A stretch of DNA of 64,000 nt from Enoplosus armatus. Lineage: Eukaryota > Chordata > Actinopteri > Centrarchiformes > Enoplosidae. The notes below the pieces were generated by a model. The model made no database searches. It saw nothing but the letters and a program-made list of their open reading frames with translations, and was not told where the DNA came from. Position 1 is the first letter of the stretch; each line of letters opens with the position of its first letter. Positions 47,046 to 59,868 of this stretch are shown here, piece after piece. The position numbers and the translations under genes are program-made. Location: positions 4,227,194 through 4,291,193 of the forward strand of contig NC_092200.1 in assembly GCF_043641665.1 (NCBI RefSeq), in the 5' to 3' direction.

Positions 47046-49701
47046 AACACAAAGAAAGGAAACAGTGACCTCGAGAACAAAATGTAAGAACAGAGGTAAC
47101 GTCTGACATTTCCATGCATGTTCTATCCCTACAGGGTTTGAATAATATGACCGTTTAAATGCCAATCAATACCAATACTTTAAACCCAAGCAGAGCCAGA
47201 AACTCATCATGCCTTGAAATAAAGAATAATTTCAGAAGAAACATTATAGATAAGTTAAGTGTTAAGAACGTAAAATAGCTGGACAAACCTTCATTTTTAA
47301 CAACAATTAAACAACAATCTTCACTAATCAAGCTCAATTTGTCAAAGTAAACCTTCAGTGTAAAGACCAACCTCCTGTTAAAGGCTCAGCAGTGACAAAA
47401 TATTCATTTAATGAGAAGTCTGCAGAGAGAGATTAACTTAACTCAATACTGCACTCAACAAAACAATCTGTCTTGGACAGAATAGATGAGGGACAATGCT
47501 CCTTTTGACTAATTGCCTTTTAAGCTGACTTCTGCCTGACGCAAAAGGGCAAAGTAATTCACCGACACCAACAAACAACTCGACCATTCACTCAGCCGAG
47601 AGGGTGTTTTAACCAAAACGCCAAGACATTAATCCAAGGCACCTCCTCCATTAGCCTCAGCTTGTCAGAAGTGAAATTGGAGCGAGAAAAGCCCACTTCA
47701 CTGGCATATAGTTAATTTCATGCCGTGCTGAAGAGAGACAGGGATGGGCAGAGAGAAAGCGCTTTAGGTCGAGGACTTTACAGCACTCATAAATACTCAT
47801 CCATTAGTTTTGGAATTTAATTCCTCCTTCCACCCTCTGGAGTTTGGCTTGAATGGGAGGGATGAGTCCAAGGTCAGAACCACTCCTCGCTCTGACCATT
47901 GATCTGAACGCCAGGCCAATTCAGCCGAATATGATTGATGACAACCTCAGCCAATCAGGTGGCACAGGCAGGAGAGGCCAATATGGTGACAGATGTGGGA
48001 GCATGTGCACTATACGTTTAATAATGTAAAAGCTCAAGGTAAATGACAGCAGGACCAGGAGGGGGAATGTCATTTCTCACCACAATTTCAGAGACTACCT
48101 GCTGATGTGGTTTCCTGCGTCTGCTGCACCATCAGATGAGCTGCACGCTGGACAGATAAATGGATTTCATCCGACTTTGAAAGAGGATTAAAAACAAGAG
48201 CAAATGAAAAAAAAGTTTCAAGACTTCAGCAGAAGTTCATGAGGTTAGTTTTGGAAAACCCTGACATCAACCAAGACTAGGCTAGCAGGCCTGTTGTTTA
48301 TCCTTCTTTCTTTTTCTTGGTTTATTTCCTCTTACTAAAACCATCTCTTTACGAACAAAGAACTCGCAACTTGTACTAAAACGTAAGAACAAACCTTCTG
48401 ACGGCTTAGCTGTAGCGTCTAAGTCTGTATAAGTCTGAAACTGTTTTAAAATTCAAATATACATGATTGTATCCCTCAAATCTGATCAAAAACTACAAAA
48501 CTAATTCTCATGTTAAACCCTTCTAGTTTGTTTAAAGCAATTAAGTGTGCATGAGAAAAGCAGGCAATTCCAATTCATAAATAAATTAAATATAAATATT
48601 TTCAACACTATGAAATGTAAGTAGGATTTGTTTCCCCACTCCTAATTTAGTGATAAATAAAAGATGTGCCTTCCTATGAATACAAAAACGCACCAAACCT
48701 TCTCTGAAAAATGGTCCAGTCTTATACAAAATAATAAACTAATTTGTGGACACAACTGGTGGCAACCCTTATAATTTTAAAACTTTCCTCTTTTATAAAA
48801 TCCTAAACAATGCAGATTAAATGTTTCAGATTGAACTCTGTACAAATGCAAAAACTTTGTTTCCTCTCTGTCTAAATTTCGAGGCTGCAGCCTGGCCACC
48901 GTATTGCTGCTTGCAGCTATAATTTAATTTTGTTTCAGCCGCCCTGTGACCGTGACCTTATATCATAAACCCTCAGAACCTTTCAGGGCTATCTCCAACT
49001 GCAGCACATAACTATCCGTCCTGGATGGAGAGCTACAAATCCTGGAAATGAAAAATAGGTAAAGGAAAATTCCATCCTCAGATACTTCTTACACCTGTAG
49101 TTAATGATGTTTGGTTTTTTTTCTTTTGGTGTTAGGTGTTTTCCTGCTTGTATAAAAACAGGTGACAACGCTCTGCATCCAGAATGTGCAGGTGTGCAAA
49201 ATGAGCGTTAAGAGAACTGGAGCTTTTCCAGTTCAGGAAAAGACGAATCAAACGGCTGACTTCCACTGCATCTTGTGGTTTTAATGAATTATGATCAATC
49301 GAAGCTGCCGCTGCAGGAAGAATTTCTAATGCTACTCTCTGCTCGTACTAAAGAACAACTTCCTTCTAATCTTTGATTTGTGCAAACCGCTGAGTCTTAA
49401 CAGAAGTATTGCCCTTTATATCTTTAAAACTGACACCACAATTTGATTTGTTCTGCTATCCAACTACAGACTAACTCAATGTGATGACTCATTTAGATTC
49501 TGCCAGTTCTTGTAGGAAAGTACACCAAACAACAAAAAAGCCTCAGAATTATAAAAGGCTTTCAACGAGCAGCTGTATTTTTGTGTTTTCCGGTGGAGTT
49601 TTCCTTTAAACATGTTATCAGTTAAACTTGTGTTTTAGAAAATTGGCTGCTAGTTAAACAATGACAAAACTTCAGAGCTGAGCCTTTGAGAATACAGAAA
49701 A
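47046..49701. other. unique AT-rich noncoding DNA, no gene seen
   Basis: Almost no frame above 60 codons in 2.6 kb. No repeat recognised. Confidence 0.5.
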
Positions 49702-49757
49702 CGCCGGCGTAGCATAGCAAACGTGGTTCCGCCGCGTGGGTTCGATCTCGAGGGCCA
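49702..49757 (+). repeat. tRNA-like fragment with good B box
   Basis: GGCGTAGCATAGC is followed about 25 nt later by GTGGGTTCGATCTCGAG, a close match to the pol III B box (GGTTCGANTC). The A-B spacing is shorter than in a true tRNA and no acceptor stem closes, so it is a tRNA pseudogene or SINE head. Confidence 0.35.
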
Positions 49758-51289
49758 CTGGGGCGAAGGATAAAGAGATACTGTGTGAGCAGCGAGCGGA
49801 TAGCACCAGCGAACCTCGGAGATCTCAACCACTGCACCGCTGACAGGTACAAGTGGGAGAAGAGGAGGGGGGTGGTGGCGCTCAACAGAAGGTAGCGGAG
49901 GAGGGTTGGAGGCGCTGCCAGTCAACCATCCCCTTGTTTCCTTGTAGACAGGTCCACATGCCCCCCCTTACTGTCCTGATTGCATTCTCTACACTTTCCC
50001 CCAGAGATTAGAGGAGGGGTGGGAGAGGGTACACAAACGGGGATACGCTATGGTGGACAAAGAAATAGCACATCCCTCCATCTCTTCTCCTGCCCCACCT
50101 CCTCCTCTGTGTGCACAGCGCCATAAGCACCATGGGGATATTGAGACAGACATATCCCTCCTAGATGAAAGGGGCATTTCAGTCACACAGGCCCCAAAGG
50201 TAAACGTGGTCTGAGTTAGCAAGCAGCTCCTCGTTTATTGTGGAGCTGCAGAGAGACTCACAGGCACCATAACACCACCAAAAGCAATAAAGGGCAACTG
50301 CTCTGTTCACACATCTGACAAGCTATTTGTGGCTCTACCAGGCCATAAAGACATATGCTTATTTGCTATTGTTTGTGAAGCCCTAACAAAGTTTGTCCCT
50401 GTAGAGGTTACTGTGGTTTCCCTCCATCTATTTTCTTCCACAGCGCAGCAGCAGCGAGCATTTCATTTGCAGATATGAAGCCCTGTCGGTGCTCTCACCT
50501 TATCATTCATTATTTGTGGAAGCGATTATGCATGAGATAAACCTGAGAGTTTGAAATCTCTCTCCTCCCTCCCTGGAGGTTTGCATGACAGCACTTAGAT
50601 CTTCAACATTTTGTTGAGGCTGAAGTCATGCACACTGTAAGCTGCAAAAAAAAAAAAAGACAACGCAAACATTTGCCCAAATCCTATATGAAAAGATTCC
50701 CCATGCTGCATTTATTAAAGCAATCTGTAATGCTTCAACATGTCTGATTAACTATTCCACCTCTTTCAACCTGCAGCCTTCTTCTTCTTTTGATAAGAAC
50801 TGAATAAACACGCAGCAGAAATAATAGTTTTGACACAATCCTTCACTGTCACTATATCTCAGCAATAAATACAAAAATAAACTGAAGGCACACAGCACCT
50901 TCCCCTAATGATAACTGAGAGCCGCCGCAGTTAGACAAAATCCTCAGACAGCAGTCGCCGCGGCGCAAACACCGCCTTAACAGGGCGGCCATATTCATTT
51001 GTATTCCTTTCTGTGTAAGAGAGACATGCAAAATGTCAATGACAAATTTGTCTAGACGCCATTGTCTCGGTCTGGATTCGAAAACAGAGCCATACTGAGG
51101 CCGAGCGTGGACGCCCATGGTTCATTTTAGCAGGAGCACCACAGAAATGTTGTATATTTCCCTGGGGACAACGTGGCTTTCTATACCGCAAAAATCCTTT
51201 TCAGAGATCACATTTTGCTCAATTTAGCGGCAAAGCAGCAGAGTCCCCAAATTCATTTCCAAGGCTGTGAATTTCAATGAGTGCCTTAG
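49758..51289. other. unique noncoding DNA, no gene seen
   Basis: Pyrimidine-rich patch near 50070-50110 and A-run at 50646-50658. A minus donor-like AAG/GTGAGA near 50500 lacks an acceptor. Confidence 0.45.
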
Positions 51290-51480
51290 TTACAGTGAAA
51301 TTTACATGGAAATAAGAGCTAATTCTGCAATTACACTGCAGTCTAAATTGGAGGCCAATTAGCACAATATACGCTAAATTGAAGCTTTAGCTATAAAAGC
51401 ATCACTTTTCAAATTGACAAATGTTTTGCATGTGCAAGTCCATAGTTTCATGACATGCATAAAATAAGATCCAATTAACG
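51290..51480. other. possible conserved noncoding element
   Basis: Unique sequence with repeated homeodomain-type cores and an ordered, repeat-free texture ('ggaggccaattagcacaata', 'cgctaaattgaagctttagc', 'gcatgtgcaagtccatagt'). No coding potential. Conservation is untested. Confidence 0.2.
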
Positions 51481-52498
51481 ACAACTGTTGCTAACGTTTT
51501 CTTTCTAGATGGACAAAATTTGCTTATTAGTGTGACTACTTTCTTGAAATACAGTTTTTTTCCTTTTTACAGCGCAAGTGGATTAAAACAAGGGAAATGT
51601 GAAATTTACATTTAATCATGATTAAGAAAACATTTTGACAAGTACATCTGTTAAAAACTGGGGTGTTGAGCACATGAAAGCTCAACAAACATTGACAGAA
51701 ATACTCCATTTGCATATCCTAATTAAAAAATACATCCACAGCAAGTTCATTATGCTCAAACAACTTTCCGTTTCTGTTCAGTGAAGTAAACTTTTTTCTG
51801 AGAGGAGGGAAGTTTTTGCTGTCTTGCTTTGGTACATCCCCTGAATTGTCAGCAATTTTCAGGAAAGTTGTTGTGTTGCAGAAAGTGGCGCTTCCAATAA
51901 TTACAGCGCAGCTGATTGGCCTGGGACACCACCACCCACAGCTGAAGCAAACCCCACTTCACACACCATCTTTTGGGGCCTGACAAGTACATGTTCCACC
52001 AATAAAAGTCAGAAAACTAAACATATGTCCATAAAACCTTAATGAAACAAATGACTATATTATTGGCAATTATTATTATTGTATTATTGTTGTTACCGCC
52101 TGTGTTTTGCTTTTTATTTACTTAGCTGCAGGATGTGTCTTCTCAGGGCTTCCTATTATCTGTGGCTGTTGCCAGGGCCGAACAAATTGGCTGCACAATT
52201 AGCTACTGTAACACAATAATCCTGAATATATTGCAAGATATTGTGATCGTGATTATGAGACCAAATAAACCACAGCATTATGAGCTCTTCTTAACCTCTG
52301 CTTATCTATGAAGAGCCAGCTGTGCATGCAGGCTTTCTCTCAGCAGTGCCCCGTTTCAGATGGCACTAATAACTTTTTTTGCTTAAGTAGAAAAACAGCT
52401 TTTCTTATAGTTTTCTATTCTATTTTATTCTTATTATGTTTGGGGGGGAAAAGGAAGAAATCACAAACTGAGCAAAAAAACAAAAACATGTTACCAGA
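51481..52498. other. unique AT-rich noncoding DNA, no gene seen
   Basis: A fragment at about 52200-52265 ('tattgcaagatattgtgatc') resembles decayed fish repeat text. Otherwise nothing. Confidence 0.4.
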
Positions 52499-52892
52499 CA
52501 CTATATGGCCAAAAGTATGTGGACACGTGTATGTGGTGAAAATTACACCCACATGTGACTGTTGAACATCCTCTACTCTTCTGCTTTCAGGCTTTCCACA
52601 ATATTGTTGAACCTGGCTGCTGATTTGCTCCCATTCACCCACAAGAGCATTAGTGAGGTCAGCAACTGATGTTGGGCCACAGGGCCTGGCTTGCATTTGG
52701 CCTTCAAATTAATCCCAAACATGTGGGATGGGGTTGAGGTGACTTCCACACCAACCTGGAGGAAACCATTTTCTTATGGAGCTGACTTTGTCATGTTGCC
52801 ACAAAGTTAAAAGCATGCTATTATCCAAAATACCATTGTAACGCGGCAGCTTTAAGCTTTCCTTTACTTGGAACTAAGAGGCCTCATAGTGT
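52499..52892 (-). mobile_element. Tc1/mariner-like transposon relic (copy 2)
   Basis: The left end CACTATATGGCCAAAAGTA is the terminal inverted repeat I associate with common fish Tc1-like elements, and the right end CATAGTGTA is its eroded partner. On the minus strand the C-terminal transposase remnant reads NPIPHVWD, then after a break ARPCGPTSVADLTNALVGEW, then SRRVEDV. The catalytic Glu of NPIE is Pro here. At 394 bp it holds only the last part of the transposase, so it is an internal-deletion derivative or truncated copy. Same family as the copy at 588-1010. Confidence 0.8.
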
Positions 52893-53714
52893 ATATACTG
52901 TAGGGCCACTACAAATATGATTATTCTGTACTAATACACATGATTAATTGTGCTACCCTTCCATGCTATAACTCTGCAAAGTGGCATACAGTAACAGCAG
53001 GCTGAGAGTGAGGGAACAAGGAGGAGTAAAAGCAGCTATTTACAAAGGGGTTGGGGGGGGGGGTCAAGATGAGGACGAGAGAGAGAGACAGAAAGAGAGA
53101 GAGAAAGAGAAGGCGAGACTTGGCATCGACTCATTTTACTGCAGCCAGAGTGCCAGCTGAGAAATATGGCCGCCGTCCCTGGCACTGGTCACTTCGACTT
53201 TGACTTAGACACAAAACACACATAAGTTATGTTGCCATTAAAATATTCCCCAAGTTTAGAGCAAATTTCTGAAATGTTTGCACAATAAAATGTGAATCAG
53301 CGTGTGTTTCCATCCTTTACTTTTACTGAAATATATTAAAGTGGGTGTGAATTGACGTGATCCGTGTGCTCCCTGTGGTGTTTATCAGCCGCTATGGTGA
53401 AAATGCAGAAAATAGCTATGTCTTGTTTTAAATGCATTTTTGATGAATGGTGCTGGTTAGCGCCTTCCTGACAAAAACTTTGGTTGAGGAAGAGTGCACA
53501 GTAAACAAAGAGGCTGTTATACTAACTCTGTATTACATGCTGCATCATTTCCTGTGAATCCCTTCTGTATAGGCTATTTGAATGCAGTGCGGGAATGGCG
53601 GACTCCGCCACTACCAATAAAAACTACTATATGAAGAGGTAATAAAAGAGTGTACATGCGTTGAATGGACATTGCAGACTCCCATATATAGTATCAAAAA
53701 TGGGGTTTGATTTC
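52893..53714. other. unique noncoding DNA with G11 and GA-rich tract
   Basis: G11 at 53053-53063 and a GA-rich stretch at about 53074-53115. No gene recognised. Confidence 0.55.
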
Positions 53715-53895
53715 ATTAAAATATTAACGATTATTACTTTAATCAAGACAAAATGTCGGCCATTCTCTGGTTCCAGCCTTTCAATGTGAGAATATGCTAC
53801 TTTTTTTCTTTAATCTAAACATCTTTGGGTTTTGGACTGTCAGACATCAACAACATCTGATGTCACCTTGGACTCCTTGGAAAATGGGATTGAAA
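53715..53895 (-). mobile_element. hAT-like MITE fragment, inverted
   Basis: 'taacgattattactttaatc' and 'catctttgggttttggactg' are the reverse complement of landmarks in the MITE copies at 3920 and 33021. Both termini are lost. Confidence 0.5.
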
Positions 53896-54248
53896 TTGTT
53901 CAATATTGTTGGACATGTTATATCCAATATAACTGCTAGTTGCTGCTAGTGGAGACATGTAATGGTGAGTGGCAGCTTGACATGAAAGCTGAGTCTACAA
54001 TAGAAGAGGCAGTTTTCCAGGCTGATATGATGAAAAACGAATCATCTCATCTGGTAGTCCCTTTTTAGTCAGGTACCTTATTAGTAGTACTAGTACTAAG
54101 AATGTCTAAAGCGTTGAAGGCTACTTTTTTCCAGCTACATTCATTGTCATCACAACAGCTAATATTCCACACATCTCTGCATTTTTAACTTTTCCTCCTG
54201 ATTACTTTCCTGTAAACTTTTTGGAGGCAATTATCCTCCTCTCCACCT
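53896..54248. other. unique noncoding DNA, no gene seen
   Basis: Nothing recognised. Confidence 0.45.
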
Positions 54249-54269
54249 CACACACACACACACACACAC
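54249..54269. repeat. (CA)10 microsatellite
   Basis: An uninterrupted CA tract. Confidence 0.93.
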
Positions 54270-56954
54270 TATTTAAATTCCAGAGGCAAGCTTTGATCAC
54301 CAGTACATTAGCTTTACATTAGAAACAATCATTAGGGGGACATCATCCCCACGACCAATTTGCCTTCGGAAAATAGTAGTGCTCGAGTGTGCTGCAGCCC
54401 ACAGAGGACCAATGAGCCACACCAAACTTGATTAGGCCTCATGGTAATGTATCATTCCTCCTGGCCAAGGCTTTGTAGATGAAGGACTCTTCATATTATT
54501 AAAACGGGCTATCTGGAAACGGCTAGGAGCTGGAGTGGACTCATTTTCAAAAAATCTCTTTGAGGAGGTTTGCTCTGGCAAAGAAGAATGTGTCAAAAGA
54601 TAAATGAGTAATGAGTTCCACGTGTTCAGTGGAGGCTACTGAGATAAATCCTGGGCAGGCCTTTCAGGTTTGATTTTTTTTTTCCAAAAGAGCCACCTCT
54701 GAGGCTGCGGCTATTTGGTTTGAGACGGCACGTCACACCGTCACAAGCAAAACTTTGAACAGTTTTAGACTGCGGCGCTTAGAAACACGTTTAAGAAAAT
54801 AATAACTCTTTTATCGAACATGTTTTGATGCCCCGCTAAGAAAAAGAAAGGCAACCAGATGCTTTTTTATCCAAAGAGAAATTGTACCCACCATACAAAT
54901 TTCCTCTCAAGGTCTCAGAGCAAAGGGATGAGCTGAAAAGACCACATCCCTCGAGTCTGCTTCAAGCCTTCATAGTATTAAAATCATCTTTAATGTGCAA
55001 TGACACACCATAAATAAAGTATACCTTATGAAAGTCAATAAATAGAAAACCCTCCTCAAGCGTCGCTGACATGCACTGTCCCATGTAGCCGAGACGGGCT
55101 CGTTTTAAGAACACAAAGCCTCTTCATCACCAGGCCCCACCGTAAAGTAGCTATCAAGTCTACCTCACGACAGCTTTATGAGAGCATAACGGCTGCCATT
55201 TTGTGGCTCAGGGTAAGTTTCATGGAGCAGATGGGAGTGAACTTTAAACTCAGCAGGGAGCGAGCAGCAACGTCCAGCTGACAGTGGGGATGGCCTGCCT
55301 GATGTTTGATTAAGAGGCACGTTGACCTTTCCGAGGCTCCAGGGGGCGCTGAGACACGCTCTCACCTGACAGCCTGTGAGTCAGAGCCTTCTCATTATGC
55401 CCCAAATATATCAATCTACTCTGGAGCTTTTTCTCTCTTGTTCGCCGGGAGAAATTGAATGCCATGGGTTTGTTGAAGAGAAGTACACGTTGAGGAAGAT
55501 GTCACTGAAAGGGGAAGTGTCGAAGGGTAAGTGCAGAATAGTAAAAGGCGTGTTATGGGGTTGAGAGAGGAAGAAAAAGAGAGAAAGGAAGGAAAAGGGA
55601 GATGATGCAGCGTGAAGCCCAGTACTGCTGCTCCAGCCTCTCAATGCAGTCACTGTGAACTGCATCCCAAAGCTGAACCTCTGAAAACACAGATCATTCA
55701 ATAAGTAGAAGAGCAAACTGCTCTCATACCCTCTATGATGAACACAAAGGAATCTTCTGAGCACAGCGCTGATGCCTTTACATAAGATTACAATTGATGG
55801 CCAGGAAGAAGCTGAGGCGAGTCAATACGGTATGATGAATTGGACCTGTAAAGTGGCATTGGGTGTGCGCCTCTACTGTTCATGACAAATTGGCCATGTC
55901 GGACCCTAGGTATTTCCCTTACAATCAATACATACTGACAAAAACACTGCTGAGGCCAGCTTTAGTTTGTAATCACAGGGACGAGACGGACAGGGACGCA
56001 AACTGAAGGCACCGAGACCTTTTTTACTCAGAAAGTGCAGACCAGAGCTGGACAATGTGACCTTAAATCAATATCAAAATGGAGTAATTCCTTTAAAGAA
56101 CAACAGCAGGCTGAAAGAAGTGTTCTCTGTTGCACCTATAACGACACCCAACAATGATGTCATCATGTACTGACCACACCCTGGAGTACATGTCTACAAC
56201 ACTGGAGCTCAGCAAAAGCCAGATTTTCAGCGTGGTGTTAAGTTGTCCTTTAAAGCTGCTATAATCTATATTTTTATAATAACAACGGATCAAATATAAT
56301 GTGTTATGTGAAAGGGGTCATTCTTAGTGACTTATTACCCAACAATGCAGTTGCCCACAGCTCTACTGACCTTTTTAAACATCTTTCAGCTCAACGTTTT
56401 GGTTTTACAGCAGCAACTTAACTGTTTTGGTTCAGTCCCACCGCTCTCATAGCTGTGTCCACAGCAACAGCAGCTTTTTTCAGTTAAAAAAACATGGGTG
56501 TTGTGTTTACAGGTTGTTGTTCTGCCCACAAGTGGACAAAAAAAAATCCATGAATGCAGCTTTAAAAAAAATCAGGTCATAAGAAACACTTTTCTTTAAT
56601 AATCACAACTTCTGGTGAACATTTAAAGTGTGACGTCGATGCACACATGTACCAAGCAGCCTGAGGGATGAAGTTGGACCAGGTCAAGGGACGTTTACTT
56701 CCCAAAGCAAAGCTTCTAGGTCGGTCAGTCAAGAGAAGAAAGCCATTTGCTGGCATCATTTCAAGAATAAAAAGTACCACCTTGCCACCCATAAAGCTTG
56801 ATTTAAGGTGAGGGAAGCTTTTACTAAACATACTGCCACAAGCTAAAGTTGATTCTTGACATCAGTACAGAAATGTTGGTATTCTGCCCAGCAATAATGC
56901 ATCCACTGTAAATCTTCCTTTGTACCTGTATTAACATGTCTGAGTGTGTGCCAC
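54270..56954. other. unique noncoding DNA, no gene seen
   Basis: A plus segment near 55450-55528 ends at a donor-like AGG/GTAAGT, but its acceptor is poor. A purine-rich tract lies at about 55563-55605. The 117-codon minus frame opposite this tract is a composition artefact. Confidence 0.45.
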
Positions 56955-57330
56955 TGGTAAGGCTGGGCGATATAGCTGAAACATTAAGTTTTTATTTCAG
57001 TCGACACCAATAATTATTGATCATTTTTAAATACCCTTTTTTTTTTTTTTATAAAAACCAGGAGAAAAAAAGGTTGAATTCAACCACTTTATTTTGAATT
57101 TAACAATCTTTTCTCCACGCAACAACACACCTGTTAAATGATTGGCTTTCTCCGTTATCAAGGGATACGATAGGCTGTTTATGAGCCACGGCGTATTCAT
57201 TAAGTGCTTTCATGGTGGTTTGCATTTAATGCATTTAAGTGAAACTATCAAACAATTTTATTGCTATTGACGAAGCGTCTATCGCAGGTACACATCGCTG
57301 CCATCTTATTACCCAGGCCTCGCCACGAGG
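56955..57330 (+). repeat. dispersed repeat ('ctgggcgatata' type)
   Basis: Begins 'aaggctgggcgatatagctg', passes 'gtcgacaccaataattattg', a T-run (57040-57050) and 'gttgaattcaaccacttta', and ends near 'tcgctgccatcttattaccc'. I associate the opening phrase and layout with a decayed fish DNA-transposon-type repeat. No coding frame. Confidence 0.45.
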
Positions 57331-57989
57331 CCCATACTGTACTGCTGGGGTGGATACCTGCCAGTGAGCATCTGCCCAATCAGTGGGGACTGGCAAATGA
57401 GCCTGGGATGCTACTGTAATAAATTAATTCAGCTTGACTGAGCTTCCTGTATGAGACACTGCAGCACAGTGTGCATGGTAGACGTTCACTGGATCTGTGT
57501 GTAATATACAGTGCAGACACTAGACTGCTGTAGATGAGAAATGCAATAAATAAACTCCATCTCATTTGGTTTTAAATCAGCTTACAAATTCACTTTAACC
57601 TTTTTCTTTCTGAAATACAGAGAATCAAGAAGTCCTTGTAAAGTTACACAGACTCACTGTAGCAGCTTTATGTGCCAGAGTTTTGATAACCTCAACCTCA
57701 ACCCTGCAAAGTTACAGACACTGGCAGCAGGAGGAGTCATAATAAATCTTGAAAGAAATGTATCTGCCTGCATTGAGGAGGCATTTCACCTCATCCTGAC
57801 TCCTTGCTCTCCCTCGCTTCAGTGCATTACTCCAGCCTTTGCAAGCGTGAGTAACTGCTGGCTATCAGCTGCAAAATGTCTGCTTATACCCATCAAACCC
57901 AGCATTTCGAGGTCTTTCACTGTTGTTTTGAGATCATGTTCTCTCTCTTAATGAACCACATCACAGCACGCTTGGAAGACGGCTGAATC
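57331..57989. other. unique noncoding DNA, no gene seen
   Basis: The 93-codon plus frame 57670-57951 has no domain or splice support. Confidence 0.4.
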
Positions 57990-58205
57990 TTTTCATGTTT
58001 TCATTGTCTGAAGAAATCAAACTAAGATTCTCCAGAGGAAAAAAAACAAACAGTTTCAAATATGCATGGCATGATTGCGCCCTTAGCGTTGCACCTAATG
58101 TGCAGAGAAAAATAGCAGTCCGTCAGGCATTCAAGAGGCCTCCAATTAATTCAAACGAATCCCTAACATCCATATCATAATTAATAATATATCAGCTACA
58201 CAAGG
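57990..58205. other. possible conserved noncoding element
   Basis: Repeat-free sequence with octamer-like and homeodomain-like words ('aatatgcatggcatgattgc', 'ggcctccaattaattcaaac', 'catatcataattaataatat') and no coding potential beyond a chance frame. The texture resembles vertebrate developmental enhancers. Confidence 0.25.
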
Positions 58206-59067
58206 CGAGGATGCACAAAAGTTAATTTAGCAGTGCAGAGCGTTCTCCCAATGCACTGTGAGGTAATATTCTTCTAATGTTTAGGGAATACACAACATTC
58301 CCCTCTACAACAGGTGCTTTTTCATTTTCTGTCTGGCTAGCTTTAATGATCTCATTAGACAGCCACTCTAACGGGGGAAATGCCTATGGCACCTCTGCCA
58401 CACAACAGGGAGTACAACAACAGTGCAGAACAGGGAGGCCGGGCATCTGTCTGATGTCACAGTTGTAACAGAAGCTGCTTACTTACGAGATGGACAAGAC
58501 TCTGAGAGCGTACTAGAAAAAAAGGCTAATTGAATTCCCTGTGTACGACCATGCACAAGGCCCTCCCCGCTGCACGGAGACAGCAGAGACAAGCTAAGAA
58601 CCCTGTTAGACTGAGTTGTACATCATTACCCAGAATTCTAGCAGGCAGTTTCCCCAACTTCCTCTGCCAGGAATCAAATGGCACAGATTAATCATAGATT
58701 GCCTGATGGCAAAAGGCGGAGAGAAAATGGTCCTATAGGCTGATCATAAAGCTTCTACAACAGACTCTCCTGCAGCGGAAAAGCACATAACACAGCCTCC
58801 GCCTCAGAGCAAAGCTTTGAATCTGTTTAAACCGGTAAATGCCCCGTTAGTGTTTGAAAAGGTGCCACATGTTTTTTTATTATCATTGGGATTACACTTT
58901 CTCATCATTGTAAATTAGATTCTCAATATGTCTTTGCTTATTTTACTATTTCATTATAAAAAAAAGATACCGTGTTTCCTTTGTGGCTGCATTTCGCCAT
59001 GGCTCATTTTAGAATGAGGAAAAATGAAATATGAAAATAAATGTCACATCATCCACTGATGCACAAA
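58206..59067. other. unique noncoding DNA, no gene seen
   Basis: Nothing recognised. Confidence 0.45.
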
Positions 59068-59275
59068 ATGAAACTAGAGCTATTTGATGAGCAGAAATTA
59101 ATCAGCAATCGATTCATGATTTGAGTAATTTTTCGAGTGAAAATGCCAACTATGCTGGTAACTAAATACATTTGGGTTTCAGTTTGTTGGTTGGACAAAA
59201 CATTTGGAAAGTTTTGATGGACATTTTTCACTACTTCTGACATTTTAGAGAGCAAATGATTAATTGCGACAACTT
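59068..59275 (-). mobile_element. hAT-like MITE copy, inverted and decayed
   Basis: 'aatcagcaatcgattcatga' and 'gattaattgcgacaactttt' correspond to the termini, and 'acatttgggtttcagtttgt' to the interior, of the family at 3920. No clean duplication. Confidence 0.45.
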
Positions 59276-59850
59276 TTAATGATAATTTAAATAAGCCCCG
59301 AATCGAACAGTTTGAGCAAGTCTGGAAATAGTTACAAACTTGAATGTCGTTTGAAGGTTAATGTTGAATGGATACCCCAAACACATTGCAGCTGGAAGTT
59401 TTCCATGTGCAAATTCATGACAGCATGATTTTTCCTCTCCTCTCTGTTTTGACTGTGCCTTCACTGCAGCATCTGCTGCCTCTTGCTGTCGTCGATTCTA
59501 GTCCGAGTCCGAGTGAGAAAGACGTTCATTTGCCCAGCCTCACAGAATGCTGCGGCTAATCTTGGCAGAAGTTTGGCCGAATTGTCTTCCTCAGCTTAGT
59601 TTTTAATAGGTTTCCAAACTCCCTCATCATGCTGGACTGTGTGGTCCAATTTGAAAGTCAAGAAATTGGCATTGTCCCTTTTTTTTTTCCCCTCTCTCCA
59701 TCTGCCTCTCTGTCTGTCAGTCGTTTTTGCCTCTCTCCATCATTCACCTAAATTCTCCTCATGTTTACCTTGTTTCCCTTCACCACCCTCCCCATTGTAG
59801 CAAGCTCTTCTACAGCACATATCTGTATGGAAATATCTAAAACATCTATA
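59276..59850. other. unique noncoding DNA, pyrimidine-rich patch
   Basis: T-run and C/T-rich stretch at about 59680-59735. No gene recognised. Confidence 0.45.
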
Positions 59851-59868
59851 TACACACACACACACACT
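59851..59868. repeat. (CA)9 microsatellite
   Basis: A short CA tract with an imperfect continuation. Confidence 0.9.

Noticed and set aside
55376..55564. Plus frame ending near an AGG/GTAAGT donor
   Set aside because: The only acceptor candidates are weak and the product is not recognisable.
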